In this document: piece by piece, positions 38,518 to 48,851 of the stretch
Numbering within the stretch: position 1 is the stretch's first letter
How the letters are laid out: the number at the start of each line of letters is the position of its first letter
NCBI GenBank assembly: GCA_018806915.1
Contig: JAGKQI010000084.1
Location: 806,001 to 870,000, forward strand
DNA: 64,000 nucleotides
From: Phytophthora colocasiae
Lineage: Eukaryota; Oomycota; Peronosporomycetes; Peronosporales; Peronosporaceae
Direction of reading: 5' to 3'
Made by a program: the position numbers and the translations under genes
The notes under the pieces: model-generated
Databases searched by the model: none
What the model saw: the letters and a program-made list of their open reading frames with translations, nothing else
Told to the model about the DNA's origin: nothing

Positions 38518-40463
38518 ATGGCGGCCAAGGACTCTCGCCGTAGCCACACCAAGAAGAGCAAGACCAAGGGCTCTGCGAAGGACGAGGCTCCACCAATGAC
38601 CGAAGCTGAAGAGCCGCAGCCGCCTGCACCAAAGCCCACGGTCATGAAGACCAAGTTCTGCCTCAACTGCCAGAAAGACCTGGCGCGCAACATTCGGATC
38701 ACCTGCGCCGAGTGTCCGCCGCAGCCGCCGTTCGAGCTGTGCGTCGAGTGTTTCGCTGTCGGGACGGAGCTTGGAGAGCACAAGAAGAACCACAAGTACA
38801 CGATCTCGGACTGCCTGGCCTTCCCCATTGTGTTTGAGCCAGTGACAGCTGAGAGTTCGTCATCGTCTTCCATCCCTGCAGCTGTAGGAACCAACGCTGC
38901 TGCCTTTCCTACTGCTAACAGTGAAACTGCTAATGCAGAGTGGACGGCAGATGAAGAGCTGTTGTTGCTGGAGGGCATTGAGATGTTCGGAATGGGCAAC
39001 TGGAAGGACATTGCGGAACATGTTGCTACAAAGAGTGACAAGAAGTGCGAGAAGCACTATCTGACAGCATATTTAGGCTGGAAGGATCTAGTACCGAGGT
39101 TCATTGGAGATACAATTGAGGAGAGCAAAGAGGAGGAAAACAAGGAGGACGAACAAATGACTACGGAGCAAAAGGCTCTCGAGATGAATACTGTATCGGA
39201 CACTGTTGTCAGAGGAGAGAGGAGCGGGCCCAGTCAATTGGCAGGATACATGCCGCTACGTGGAGACTTTGACGTGGAGTACGACAATGAAGCGGAGATG
39301 ATCCTGGCAGATATGGAGTTCTCGGATACAGACCACCCTGCTGAGCGCGAGTTGAAGTTGAAAGTCATTCAGATCTACAATCAGAAGCTGGCCAAGCGTA
39401 TGGAGCGCAAGAAATTCGTCGTGGAGCGAGGACTGCTGGACTACAAGCTGCATCAACACACGGAACGTAAGAGGCCGAAGGAGGAGCGCGAGTTGCTGGC
39501 TCAAGTGCGGCCGTTCGCACGGTTCCAGACCCCTGAGGAGCATGAAAGCTTCGTTGAAGGCCTGATCACAGCCATGCGACTCAAGAAACAGATTCTGTTG
39601 CTGCAGGAGTACCGGAAGAACGGCGTCAAGACGCTGGCAGAGGCGGAACTTTACGATGCAGAGAAGAAGAAACGAGAACTAGACCAGGCCATTCAGAAGC
39701 AGCGGGACAGCGCCTCCTATTTATACGAGTCTGGCCGCACAACCTCGAGCCGCGATCGTGCCAACCGATGGCAGAACCGAGAGCAGGGTGACTCTGCTAA
39801 TGAAAGCTCGAGGACAAGAGGAGCAGCGGGTTTAAATGCGATTGCTGCGACCTTTTCTATCGACGGCACCCCGGGATGTCATTTGCTGACACCAAAGGAG
39901 AAGGAGCTGTGTTCTAAACTGAAGCTGCTGCCAAAGGTAATTAATTGCTGGCTGGTGGTTGATTTTGCCTGTGCTAATAGCTAACCTACTATGTTGTTGT
40001 TTCTTTCAGCATTATTTGGTAATCAAGGACGCGTTGGTTCGCGAGTGTTACCGCTTGGGCTACCTGACCAAGAAGATGGCAAAGGATACGGTCCAGATAG
40101 GTGTGTACTGGTAGCTGTGAAGTGCTATTGCCCTAGTTGTTTGACTCACCCTTGTGTCTCGAAACAGACGTGAACAAAACTGGTCAGGTTTACGACTTTT
40201 TCGTCAAGTGCGGTTGGGTCAAGTCGGAGAATGCCACCACGACCGGTACGGCAGACATGGGTGGATGCTTACTTGCGCAAAAAGATTCTAACTGAAATTG
40301 TGCATCATGTGCAGTCTCGCCGTCGCTCAAGACGAAAAGTCCCAAGAAGGGCAAGAAAGTGGAGGCAGACACAGGCGGGCCAGTAATAGCAAAGGAGCAG
40401 GAGTCGTCCGTGACGCCGGCCAAGCGCAAAGCAACCGAAATGGAGGCTGGTACGAAACTGTGA
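38518..40463 (+). CDS. ADA2: Transcriptional adaptor ADA2 (SAGA-type complex)
   Basis: Four exons: 38518-39936, 40010-40100, 40168-40260, 40315-40463, about 583 residues. In order: a basic start (MAAKDSRRSHTKKSK), a ZZ zinc finger (about 47-95, CLNCQKDLARN...CAECPPQPPFELCVECF...HKKNHKY), a SANT/Myb domain (about 141-190, EWTADEELLLLEGIEMFGMG NWKDIAEHV), the ADA2 middle region with DFDVEYDNEAE, and a C-terminal SWIRM domain that is only restored by splicing exons 2 and 3 (HYLVIKDALVREC ... GQVYDFFVKCGWV). The last exon adds a Lys-rich tail. ADA2 links Gcn5 histone acetyltransferase to its targets. The start at 38518 is chosen because the open sequence upstream reads as UTR. Confidence 0.9.
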
Positions 40464-40618
40464 GCAACATCTTTAATAAAACTGTTGCGCATTCGCTTGG
40501 CGTATCGTGATCATTCATTACCGCTGTATACTTGCATCGTGTGACGCAGTTCATCCTTGTTAAAAAATGGCATAAATAGGGGCTCCCTATTTGAGCCCCA
40601 CAATTACATTTCCCAGCC

Positions 40619-42428
40619 ATGGGCAACATCCTAGAGGAGATCGCGGCGCAACGTCGCCTGGACGTGGCGGCCGCCAAGCAGCTCGTGTCGGCCGAGGACC
40701 TCGTCAAGAAGATCGAGAGCACGGAGAGCGTCTACGGCTCGGCCCTGCCCGTGCTTCGCCTTAACGCTCCCTCGGTGCGTCTCATGAGTCGCTAAAAAGT
40801 AGGAGAATCGAGCTAAACCTTACACTTTGTTGCAGAAGGAAGGCTGGGCCGACGTGGCACTGGCTGCTGAGTTCAAGCGTGCAAGCCCCAGCAAGGGCGA
40901 CATCGCTACGGAGCTCAATCTGCGTCAACAAGTGCAAGCCTATGCGGAAGCAGGAGCCAGTATGATTTCGGTACTGACGGAGCCCAAGTGGTTCAAGGGC
41001 TCCTTGGACGACATGATGGAGGCTCGGGAGGTGGTTCAGGGCATGGGTCAACGCCCTGCTATCCTCCGGAAGGACTTTATCATCGACGTGTATCAACTTC
41101 TGGAGGCTCGAGCTTACGGAGCTGACTGTGTGCTGCTCATTGTGGCGCTGCTGTCTCAGGAGCAGCTTATTGAGCTCATCGACGTACGTAAACTATGAGG
41201 ATATTGCGCTAGTAAGAGGAAATAAATGACGTCCTTTGTGGTGAAACAGGCCACTCACAACCTGGGTATGTGCGCTCTGGTGGAGGTGAACAGCGTGCAG
41301 GAGCTGGACATCGCTCTAGCGGCCAAGGCCCGACTTATCGGCGTGAACAACCGTGATCTCCGCACCTTTAAGGTTGACATGAACACCACAGCTCGTGTGG
41401 CAGATGCCATTCGTGAGCGTGGACTCTCGCTGGATCGTGATGGCATCGCGCTCTTTGCCCTTAGTGGCATTCGCTCCCACGCTGATGTGGTCAAGTACGA
41501 GAAGTGCGGAGCTCGCGGTATCTTGGTCGGTGAGTACTTGATGAAGAGTGGCGACATTGCCACGACAGTGAAGGACCTATTGCAGAATGTGACGCGGCAC
41601 ACGGAAGCCAGTGACCTTACTCTTCTCCCACCACTTGCCAAGGTCTGCGGCGTGACCACGGTGGAATACGCCCTGGCGGCTTTGCGTAACGGCGCCAACA
41701 TGATCGGCATCATCATGGCAGAGCACTCACCTCGCTACGTGCAGGTGGAGGAAGCCAAGGCGATTGCTAGGGCTGTGCGCGAATATGGTGAGCGCACAGG
41801 TCCAATTCTCCAGGATATCCTGGACACTCACCTTGACGGCCAGAACGACTGGTTCCACAGGAATGTTGTTGCTCTCCGTGAAGCTTGTTCGCGTGCACCT
41901 CTTGTCGTTGGTGTTTTTGCTAACAAGACTGCCGCCGAGATGAATGCTGCTGCGGAAACGATCGGCCTAGATCTGGTACAGCTACACGGTGACGAGGGCT
42001 TCGAGATCTGCAAGGATATCCAGTACCCGACTATCCGCGCACTGCACCTGCCGGATACTGCGCTGAGTGACGGTGTCGACGCGGAAGCTGTTCTGCAGCA
42101 GGTCCAGGAAGGCCTTGCCAACTACATCCTGCTCGACACGACGATGAAGGGCCAACAGGGCGGCACTGGTGTTGCTTTTGACTGGAAGATCGCAGCCATC
42201 TTTGCGCACGCACGAATTCCGTGCCTTATGGCTGGAGGTCTCACTCCGGAGAACGTGGTGAAGGCTCTTTCGGTCGGCCACCCTGTGGGTGTGGACGTCA
42301 GTAGCGGTGTGGAGGTCAAGGGTTCACCTGGTGTCAAGGACCTGGACAAGGTGGCTGCGTTCTTGAAGGCTGTGAAGGATTACCTCTCGGTTGCTGCGCT
42401 CAAGATTGACGAGGAGAAGGAGGCGTAG
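40619..42428 (+). CDS. Fused indole-3-glycerol-phosphate synthase / phosphoribosylanthranilate isomerase
   Basis: Three exons: 40619-40774, 40836-41183, 41250-42428, about 560 residues, both introns phase 0. The N-terminal half is IGPS: AEFKRASPSKG (catalytic Glu and Lys), LRKDFIIDVYQ (Lys), LVEVN (Glu), GVNNRDL (Asn) and LSGIRSH (Ser). The C-terminal half is PRA isomerase: KVCGVTT with the catalytic Cys, LVQLHGDE, and LDTTMKGQQGGTG with the catalytic Asp. The two (beta/alpha)8 barrels perform consecutive steps of tryptophan synthesis and are in the same order as in E. coli TrpC. There is a short TATA-less promoter; CATTTCCC lies just before the ATG. All active-site residues are present. Confidence 0.93.
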
Positions 42429-42490
42429 AGAGGAACTTACTTGGACAAACATCTTCAACTTGTCTTGGCTTTTGTAGACTTGGTGAGAGA

Positions 42491-43330
42491 ATGAATGTTG
42501 AAGTTGACTATCCATTCCGCATTTTGCGCGCTAGAGCTCAAGACGTGTACCGTATGAAGTCGTTAAAGGAAGTTTTAGAGACCTATCATCACCAGCAAGA
42601 GTCTTTGCGTGGGAAATCAACCTTCAAGCGACAGTGCATCTGTGAACAATCTCATTACGAGCAAGAGGGAACTGACAATGAACCAAAGAGAACATTGTCC
42701 GTAGAGTATTGGGAGCGGACAGACGAGTGTCTCGAGCGTAAATGGGCTCACATGGAAATGGTTGACGAGCTTTTTGAATCCAGAGAGGGCCTCATTCTAG
42801 CCACGACGCTGAACAACGAGGAAACAGTTCTTGAACCGAACATGTTTCCGTACGATACCCCAGAAGGAATCGAGCACTGGACGCTGTGGAGTCGTTATGA
42901 ACTTGATGATGCAGATGTCGAGGAATTCGTTTGTGGGTGGCTGAAAGAGAACGCCCCCCAAGTGATAAGCTGGAACTACGACGAGAACCTGTCACGCTCG
43001 ATCAACGTCTTCCATGTACACGTCTATCTGCAAGTACCAGTGGAGGTAAGGCTGGGCGGGTGTCCTTGAACGTACAGCTTGGCATATTTACCTCCATCGT
43101 TTCTTTAACAGCTAGGTAACAGCAATAAGCAAGGGAGCTACGGTAAGGTAAGCAGCTTCCATGGTCTATCACTCCTTGAATACCAACCAGACTGTTTTCT
43201 GGCATCTAAACCCCTTACTAATAACTTTGCCCATGCAGGCCACTTCAACCGGAATATACAAGTCTCGTTGACGCCGGGAGATCGCAGATCGGCCTTACTT
43301 TTGAGTAAAGGAGGCTGCCTCAGAGAATGA
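42491..43330 (+). CDS. DUF3605-like protein, two exons
   Basis: Exon 1 (42491-43045) encodes 185 residues with EHWTLWSRYELDDADVEEFV, CGWLKENAPQVISWNYD and SRSINVFHVHVYLQ; this WTLWS...W.N...S...HVHV pattern is that of the uncharacterised DUF3605 family of fungi and oomycetes. Exon 2 (43112-43330) is proposed from a GTAAGG donor at 43046 and a TTTAACAG acceptor at 43111; it stays open for 72 codons to a TGA, and unspliced translation would end a few residues after the donor. The last exon has no family support. It begins 62 bp after the stop of the tryptophan gene. Function unknown. Confidence 0.6.
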
Positions 43331-44515
43331 TACCAATAATCAATAAACGCTTGCTTTGCCTCGACGATCCTTTTCAACAGCTACATTTGCAAAACAAGGA
43401 AGATAGTGTAAAAGTCTACATCCTTTCCAATACAATAGCATGTAAGCGCAGACGAGAAGAGTGATGGATGTTGAAGATATTCAGCCAATACAGTGTAGTA
43501 TAAAATATGTTTCTGTACATAAGGTTTGTATTTTATGTATAGGTTATGGCTCCTGAAGGAAAGCCAAATCAAGACCGTACTTACACAGGATCATTTCTAT
43601 AGTACCTTCTTTTCTACTTGACTTTCCAGTCAGATAGTCTCATTAACTTTGATGATCGTATTCGACTTCATTCATTGACTCGGGATGTCGGTGGTTGTAG
43701 CGCTGGGTTCTATATTGGACTTGGCCTCCCCCATTGATGAACGTCCGCTGTCGCTATTCCAAGGCAGCGTGAGTGAGTGGAGTGATATGAGAAGTTAGTG
43801 ATTCCACCCTTATTTTTATTCTCAATTGTTTGCTACGCTCAGCATTTGCTTTTCTCATGGTATCCCGACTTATTGATTCAGAAGACGTAGTGGGAACCAA
43901 AATCCTGGCAAGGCACATTCCCTGGAAAACAGATAGGGCACCACACATAGCATCTCAAGAACAACAGACAATCTGTCAAACATTTTCGCTCTCACAAGTA
44001 GACGGCTTTTGAAGTTTGGTGGTGGTTTGCCATTATTGAGAAACTGTTGGTTAGCTTTCCAGTGTACTACAAATTGTAGACGTGCACATTGATACGAGAA
44101 TTGCTGGCTTCGACTACTTCCTTTAAGGTGTCGTAATCTACGACTCGTAGACATTCCGGTGGGCGAGACCTTCGCAGTGCATCAGTGTATCTTTGCAAGC
44201 GCTTGCAAAGTTGTGGTATGATACGCTCGTGAGGCGAATGTGCAGAACGTGGCGCTTTCAACAACCACGAAATGTATTATGTGTAGCTTTATATTCACGT
44301 TGCCCTACTCTGTCAACAACTGCTTACAACATCAACGCACGGAATTGGGATACCCCGACCATAAAGCGAGGCGATGATGCCAAGTCTAAGTTGAAGTGCT
44401 TAAGTTTCTGGTTTAAGTTGCTCAATGATTAGGTTGCTGATTCAATCGTCATATACATAGTGAGTTCAAGTGTAAAATATCTAAACTGATAGTGAGTGTA
44501 AATCATTCGGCCCAA
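43331..44515. other. 1.2-kb intergenic region with a 20-bp palindrome
   Basis: No supported gene. ORFs here are under 95 codons and featureless. A perfect 20-bp palindrome (CTTTGCAAGC/GCTTGCAAAG) lies at 44191-44210. Confidence 0.5.
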
Positions 44516-46618
44516 ATGACTTCGTTAGCAGACGTCACCTACGCCGCTCTGCGCGGCCTCTTGAGTCTTCTACCGGGCAATGACAGCGCCTCTCAAAGAG
44601 AGGCCTCGTCTCTGTCTCTGGTCGTGAATTTCCGTCACGTGGCGCCGACCGCAGCTCTGCAGACGCTGCACAGTGTTGCGGCCATGGAGAGCTACTCACA
44701 CTCTTTGCAGCGCTATCCTCTGGTCAAACAGGCCTTCTGGGAGCAAGTTCTAGGGTCGGATCTCATGACTGGAGCTTCTACGAACCATAGAAAACAATTG
44801 AGGCTCCGAGACGAGCGATTCCCGAAACTGGTGCTCGATTTCTCGCGTTGTAAGGTCTCTGGGGAGCTGTTGGAGGCTTTGGGACAGTTTCTGTCGGACA
44901 CAGAGGCGCAGACAGTGACCTTGCAGTCTCAATTCTCAGGGGTGAAGGTAGAGCAAGACGTCCCAGCTTCAATTCGAGTGGTCCCAGTGTCGCTAAAGTT
45001 CGTGAGGTGCCGACTGACAGCAGACTTGATAGAGAAGCTCGATGTTCTGCTGCGTCAAGCCCCAGAGGAGAAGATTGGAGTGAATTTCTGCGTCACAGCA
45101 CTAGATTTGAGTGAAAACGCAATGAAAACCCTTGAATTAGAGGCACTGGCGAAGTTACTGGCAGATTGCGGCAGGAAGAAACTCGATGAACTGGTACTGG
45201 AGAACGCTCTGGGTCGGACCATCACGACGGATAGCTGGGCAGCCTTCAGGGCGTTCGTGAGTGCTGCATTTGGCCTCGTTCCGGGTAGAAAGAGATCATT
45301 GAAGAGACTGTCGCTGGCTAATAACTCGCTGAGTTTTCGTCACATTGGTTGTGTCTGCTCGGCTTTGAGGAGTGAGGACTGTAAGCTAGAGGAATTGTCG
45401 TTGGCTCACACCTTCTCACTGGTGGATTCTGTTGATCGCAAGGCTTGTTGGCAGTGGCTAGCTATTGGACTGCGCCCTCGCGAATGTACAAGACTAAGGA
45501 GATTGGACCTGTCAGGGAACCCATTGTTTCCATTAGACAGTGAAGCTTGGCTCGAGAGTCTTCAAGATCCCCATCCGACAGTAATTCAGTGGCTCGAAGA
45601 CGCTGGACCCTCAGTTCGTCCTACTAGGAACGAAGCTGCAGCTTCAACAGTCCGTTGCTTGTTGTCAAGTAGTACCGAGTTGCATTTGTCGCCCAAGGAG
45701 ACGTCGCCACAGCTGCAGATTATTGAGGAGGAGGTGAAAGCAACAAGTCTAGAGTCCAAAGAATGGGAAGTGCTCGCCACGCTTCAAGGAGATTCTGCGT
45801 GGCTCTGTGTGCTAGTGCCTGGGTTTGGAGTCGTTTGGACGCAGGCAAAGTACGCCATGTCTTGGGAACATTCGGAAGACGATCTCTCCCCCACTTCAGC
45901 TGTTCTTTCAGAGCTCGTGATGAACGATATGGCCGCTTCTCGGACTACGACGGAGGCATTGGAGAGCTTCGTGGGTGGATTCGGTGGTCGATTGGAGTCA
46001 CTGGAGCTCCGACGTAATGCTCTATCCGCCATGGACCTGGATGCAATTCTAGCTGGCTGTCAACGCCTCCGTACTCTGGATGTAGAAGGCTGTCGAGTTC
46101 TCCAGCTGCAGCTCCTCGTCGATACTTTAAGCGGAGAACTCGGTCAACATCTCCAGGTCTTAAATCTCAACGCGAACCTTGTGGGCGCCGACGCAGTGAA
46201 TGTGCTAGCGGCGGCTCTGCGTGGGCAAATGGACGATGTCCCAGTGCTGAGGGAGCTGCATGTGGCGCACAACGAAATCGGCGCGAATGGGGTCCGTCAC
46301 CTGCACACAACACTGGAAACCAATAAACAGCTCAGTCTACTGGAACTGGACCTGCCAAACGAGAACTCAGAGGCTCCTAGACGACCTGATGACGACGAGT
46401 ACATCCAGCTCTACCGGACACGCTGTATGCGGCTTGATGTGTCATTCCAGAACGAGCTGCTAGGGATAACTCCGCTGTCTGTTGAGCGTAAGTTTGCGTT
46501 CTTGTTGGTGCTGAATCACCACGACATAGTGCTGGAGCGAGGCATTTGCAGCGTCATTTTCTCCTTCGCAGGCAACGAGAAGCGTCGTCGAATCCTCTGG
46601 AACTCCGCCCACCGATGA
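44516..46618 (+). CDS. Leucine-rich-repeat protein (ribonuclease-inhibitor type)
   Basis: 700 residues from the ATG at 44516. Leucine-rich repeats of the RNI type occur in two blocks: about residues 105-340 (LKFVRCRLTADLIEKLDVLL, LDLSENAMKTLELEALAKLL, LKRLSLANNSLSFRHIGCV, LEELSLAHTFSLV, LRRLDLSGNPLFPLDSEAWL) and about 490-620 (LESLELRRNALSAMDLDAIL, LRTLDVEGCRVLQLQLLVDT, LQVLNLNANLVGADAVNVLA, LRELHVAHNEIGANGVRHLH). A non-LRR, acid-rich linker separates them. No signal peptide, membrane segment, NACHT or kinase domain is present, so it is probably a cytosolic scaffold. Single exon. Confidence 0.8.
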   Translation: MTSLADVTYAALRGLLSLLPGNDSASQREASSLSLVVNFRHVAPTAALQTLHSVAAMESYSHSLQRYPLVKQAFWEQVLGSDLMTGASTNHRKQLRLRDERFPKLVLDFSRCKVSGELLEALGQFLSDTEAQTVTLQSQFSGVKVEQDVPASIRVVPVSLKFVRCRLTADLIEKLDVLLRQAPEEKIGVNFCVTALDLSENAMKTLELEALAKLLADCGRKKLDELVLENALGRTITTDSWAAFRAFVSAAFGLVPGRKRSLKRLSLANNSLSFRHIGCVCSALRSEDCKLEELSLAHTFSLVDSVDRKACWQWLAIGLRPRECTRLRRLDLSGNPLFPLDSEAWLESLQDPHPTVIQWLEDAGPSVRPTRNEAAASTVRCLLSSSTELHLSPKETSPQLQIIEEEVKATSLESKEWEVLATLQGDSAWLCVLVPGFGVVWTQAKYAMSWEHSEDDLSPTSAVLSELVMNDMAASRTTTEALESFVGGFGGRLESLELRRNALSAMDLDAILAGCQRLRTLDVEGCRVLQLQLLVDTLSGELGQHLQVLNLNANLVGADAVNVLAAALRGQMDDVPVLRELHVAHNEIGANGVRHLHTTLETNKQLSLLELDLPNENSEAPRRPDDDEYIQLYRTRCMRLDVSFQNELLGITPLSVERKFAFLLVLNHHDIVLERGICSVIFSFAGNEKRRRILWNSAHR

Positions 46619-46752
46619 AGATACGCCATATGCGACGGAGAAGAGCTAAACCTGGCTGTAGATCATTGAGATAGGCTCCGATATTTTTCTCGGGTGTCGA
46701 TTCCATTCAAGCCATCACAGCACCCAAGGTCTCCGCAGGAAAAAGCTCCACG

Positions 46753-47097
46753 ATGCAACGGATCACCTACCTTCCCAGGGTCACCCACGTCGTGGAAGAT
46801 TGAATTATTTTGCTCTCTTCCTGCCAGTTTCCCGACGTGAAACCCTGCAATGTCACGGCCAGATTCGTGCTTCATGGTGAGCTTCACGTGTGGGTGGAAC
46901 GACAGGGGCACAAGAGGAGGGCGCCCACATCGTTGGATTTGCAGCGAAGTGATACTACGTACCGGCTGGCAGATTTGAACCAAGTGCTGAACCATTTCGA
47001 GTTTCGGGAGCAACGGCGACAGGACACGATACATTTCGGAGGACGGTATCGGTACAGTAATTACGGTCGGCTTGAGCCTCAGCCGCGAGCGTGGTGA
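46753..47097 (+). CDS. Possible small two-exon protein, unrecognised
   Basis: Exon 1 (46753-46779, nine codons) and exon 2 (46828-47097) join in frame to 98 residues. The acceptor is strong (TGCTCTCTTCCTGCCAG). The second exon reads like real protein (FVLHGELHVWVERQGHKRRA, TTYRLADLNQVLNHFEFREQ, HFGGRYRYSNYGRLEPQPRA). It ends 24 bp before the start codon of the symporter gene, so it could instead be an upstream ORF in that transcript. A minus-strand 145-codon frame covers the same bases but is less protein-like. I recognise no family. Confidence 0.35.
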
Positions 47098-47121
47098 CAA
47101 TTGTGCAGGTTGATTCGCGCC

Positions 47122-48780
47122 ATGAAGAGCTCCGAGGACTCCAAGAGCTTTTGTGACTCGGACAGCGGCTTCTCCATGTCACCGCACCCGAGCACCATTC
47201 TGCAGTTCGACTTCCGCTCCAGGGACCGACCACAGCCACCCCCACGGATGCACGAGCCCATTTCGTACCGTGGACTGGGGATTAAAGACATGATTCGATC
47301 GCCGTACGACCAGAGCGCGAACGTGAGCATTTGGCAGGTGGGACTGGGAGCTGCAGTCGGTCTAATGACGGGTGTCATGCTCATTCACTACCAAGTGAGC
47401 GGCGCGTGGGCCGATTGGATTGCGCTGCCTGGTGTCCTCTTCATCTCCGCGCTCAAGTGTTTAGTGACTCCAATGGTTTTCTGCAGCGTTATCGTGTGTA
47501 TTGGGGGGCTGGTGGAGGCTGGCAAGGCTGCGTCCATCGGAAGACGAATTATCCTGTCCTTCGCCATGGCCTCCATCACATCGTCGATCATTGGGACGCT
47601 CTTCGCTTTTGCCATGTCCAAGCTCTATCCGTCAAGTGCAGTGGTGCCCATCAAGCCAACAATAGCTTCTCTGAGCTTCCAGTGTGATGACGGCAGGTAT
47701 CTCTCGTACGCCAACGAATCGCTCGCCTGCAGCTCGATCAATGGAACTTTACCGAGCAGTTTGTTTGTGCTGGACGACGTAAGCGGCTACTTGCTGACGT
47801 CGGACACGAAGTACGAAAATTTGAACGTGTCGGAGCAGATCTTCATCATTCTCAAGGATCTCATTCCGAACAACATCTTCGAGTCCTTTGCAGGCACCTC
47901 AACTTTGAGCGTCATCGCCTTCGCAGTGGTAATGGGGATCGCTCTCATGAAAAGCGTGGACAGAGAAACAGGTTTGGAGAATTACCCGCTCCTCTTAGTG
48001 ATACAGGCAAACACAGTCATCCTCCTGCTCGTGAATATGGTGGTCAAGTACATCCCCATCGCAGTCATCTCGTTGATCGCCGGCTCAATCGCTAGCTACA
48101 GCTCGTCAACGGAGCTGGTCAAAGGTGTGGCCTTCCTGGTCGGCACTCTGATCGTGGCTCTGTTTACTCTTACCATCGGTGTGGGCGGTTTGGCGTTGTT
48201 CGTGACGACAAGAAAGAACATTTTCTCGCACTTGTGGCACATGATCCCTGCCCAAATCTTCATCTTCGGTTGTTCTTCTTCAATCGCGACGCTGCCGATG
48301 ACTATGCGCTGTGTAGACGCCACAAGAGAAGTGTCGTACCAGGTTTCGCGGTTCATGCTGCCTCTTGGAGCCACGAGCAACCTGAATGGCACAGCCGTGT
48401 ATATGCCACTGGCCTGTGTGTTTCTGGCTAAGGTCGGTGGCTATGACGCTCTGCTGACGCCACTACGGTTCATTCTGCTGGCTTTTGTGAGCGCCATCGC
48501 CTCATTCGGCGTTGCTGGTGTGCCCCACGCTGGTCTGGTGATGGTTCTCACGGTGTGGCGGACAGTTTTCGGCGTGGACGTACCGGTCGTGTTCACAATT
48601 CTCGTTAGTACTGACTGGGTCATGGATCGGCTTCGATCGATTGTCAACATCACTAACGACACGATCATCGTGCGGATCATCGCCGCACAGTGCGACGAGA
48701 CCACTTTGGAGCAGCTCAACACACATCGAACGCAGCATACTGAAGGCACAGAGCTTCTAACGCATATGCCGTTACCATGA
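47122..48780 (+). CDS. Sodium:dicarboxylate / excitatory amino-acid symporter (DAACS/SLC1 family)
   Basis: 552 residues from the ATG at 47122. The family landmarks are present in order: first hairpin serine motif CSSSIATLPMTMRC (usual SSSxxTLP), TM7 signature GATSNLNGTAVYM (usual NMDGT), second hairpin FGVAGVPHAGLVMVL, and TM8 DWVMDRLRSIVNITND (usual DWxxDRxRTxxNVxGD), whose Asp, Arg and Asn residues bind substrate and sodium. About eight membrane helices and two re-entrant hairpins are expected. A 60-residue cytosolic, Ser-rich N-terminus precedes TM1, and the TM3-TM4 region has a glycosylatable loop (NESLACSSINGT). It should import glutamate, aspartate or dicarboxylates at the plasma membrane using the sodium gradient. 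Single exon. Confidence 0.92.
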   Translation: MKSSEDSKSFCDSDSGFSMSPHPSTILQFDFRSRDRPQPPPRMHEPISYRGLGIKDMIRSPYDQSANVSIWQVGLGAAVGLMTGVMLIHYQVSGAWADWIALPGVLFISALKCLVTPMVFCSVIVCIGGLVEAGKAASIGRRIILSFAMASITSSIIGTLFAFAMSKLYPSSAVVPIKPTIASLSFQCDDGRYLSYANESLACSSINGTLPSSLFVLDDVSGYLLTSDTKYENLNVSEQIFIILKDLIPNNIFESFAGTSTLSVIAFAVVMGIALMKSVDRETGLENYPLLLVIQANTVILLLVNMVVKYIPIAVISLIAGSIASYSSSTELVKGVAFLVGTLIVALFTLTIGVGGLALFVTTRKNIFSHLWHMIPAQIFIFGCSSSIATLPMTMRCVDATREVSYQVSRFMLPLGATSNLNGTAVYMPLACVFLAKVGGYDALLTPLRFILLAFVSAIASFGVAGVPHAGLVMVLTVWRTVFGVDVPVVFTILVSTDWVMDRLRSIVNITNDTIIVRIIAAQCDETTLEQLNTHRTQHTEGTELLTHMPLP

Positions 48781-48851
48781 GTTATAATATTAAAGTGAAA
48801 TTGTTTGAGAGAGGAACATTTGACACTTGTTTTATGGTAGACACACGTTGG

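Noticed and set aside
41255..41716. 153-codon minus-strand ORF
   Set aside because: Antisense to the catalytic IGPS/PRAI coding exon.
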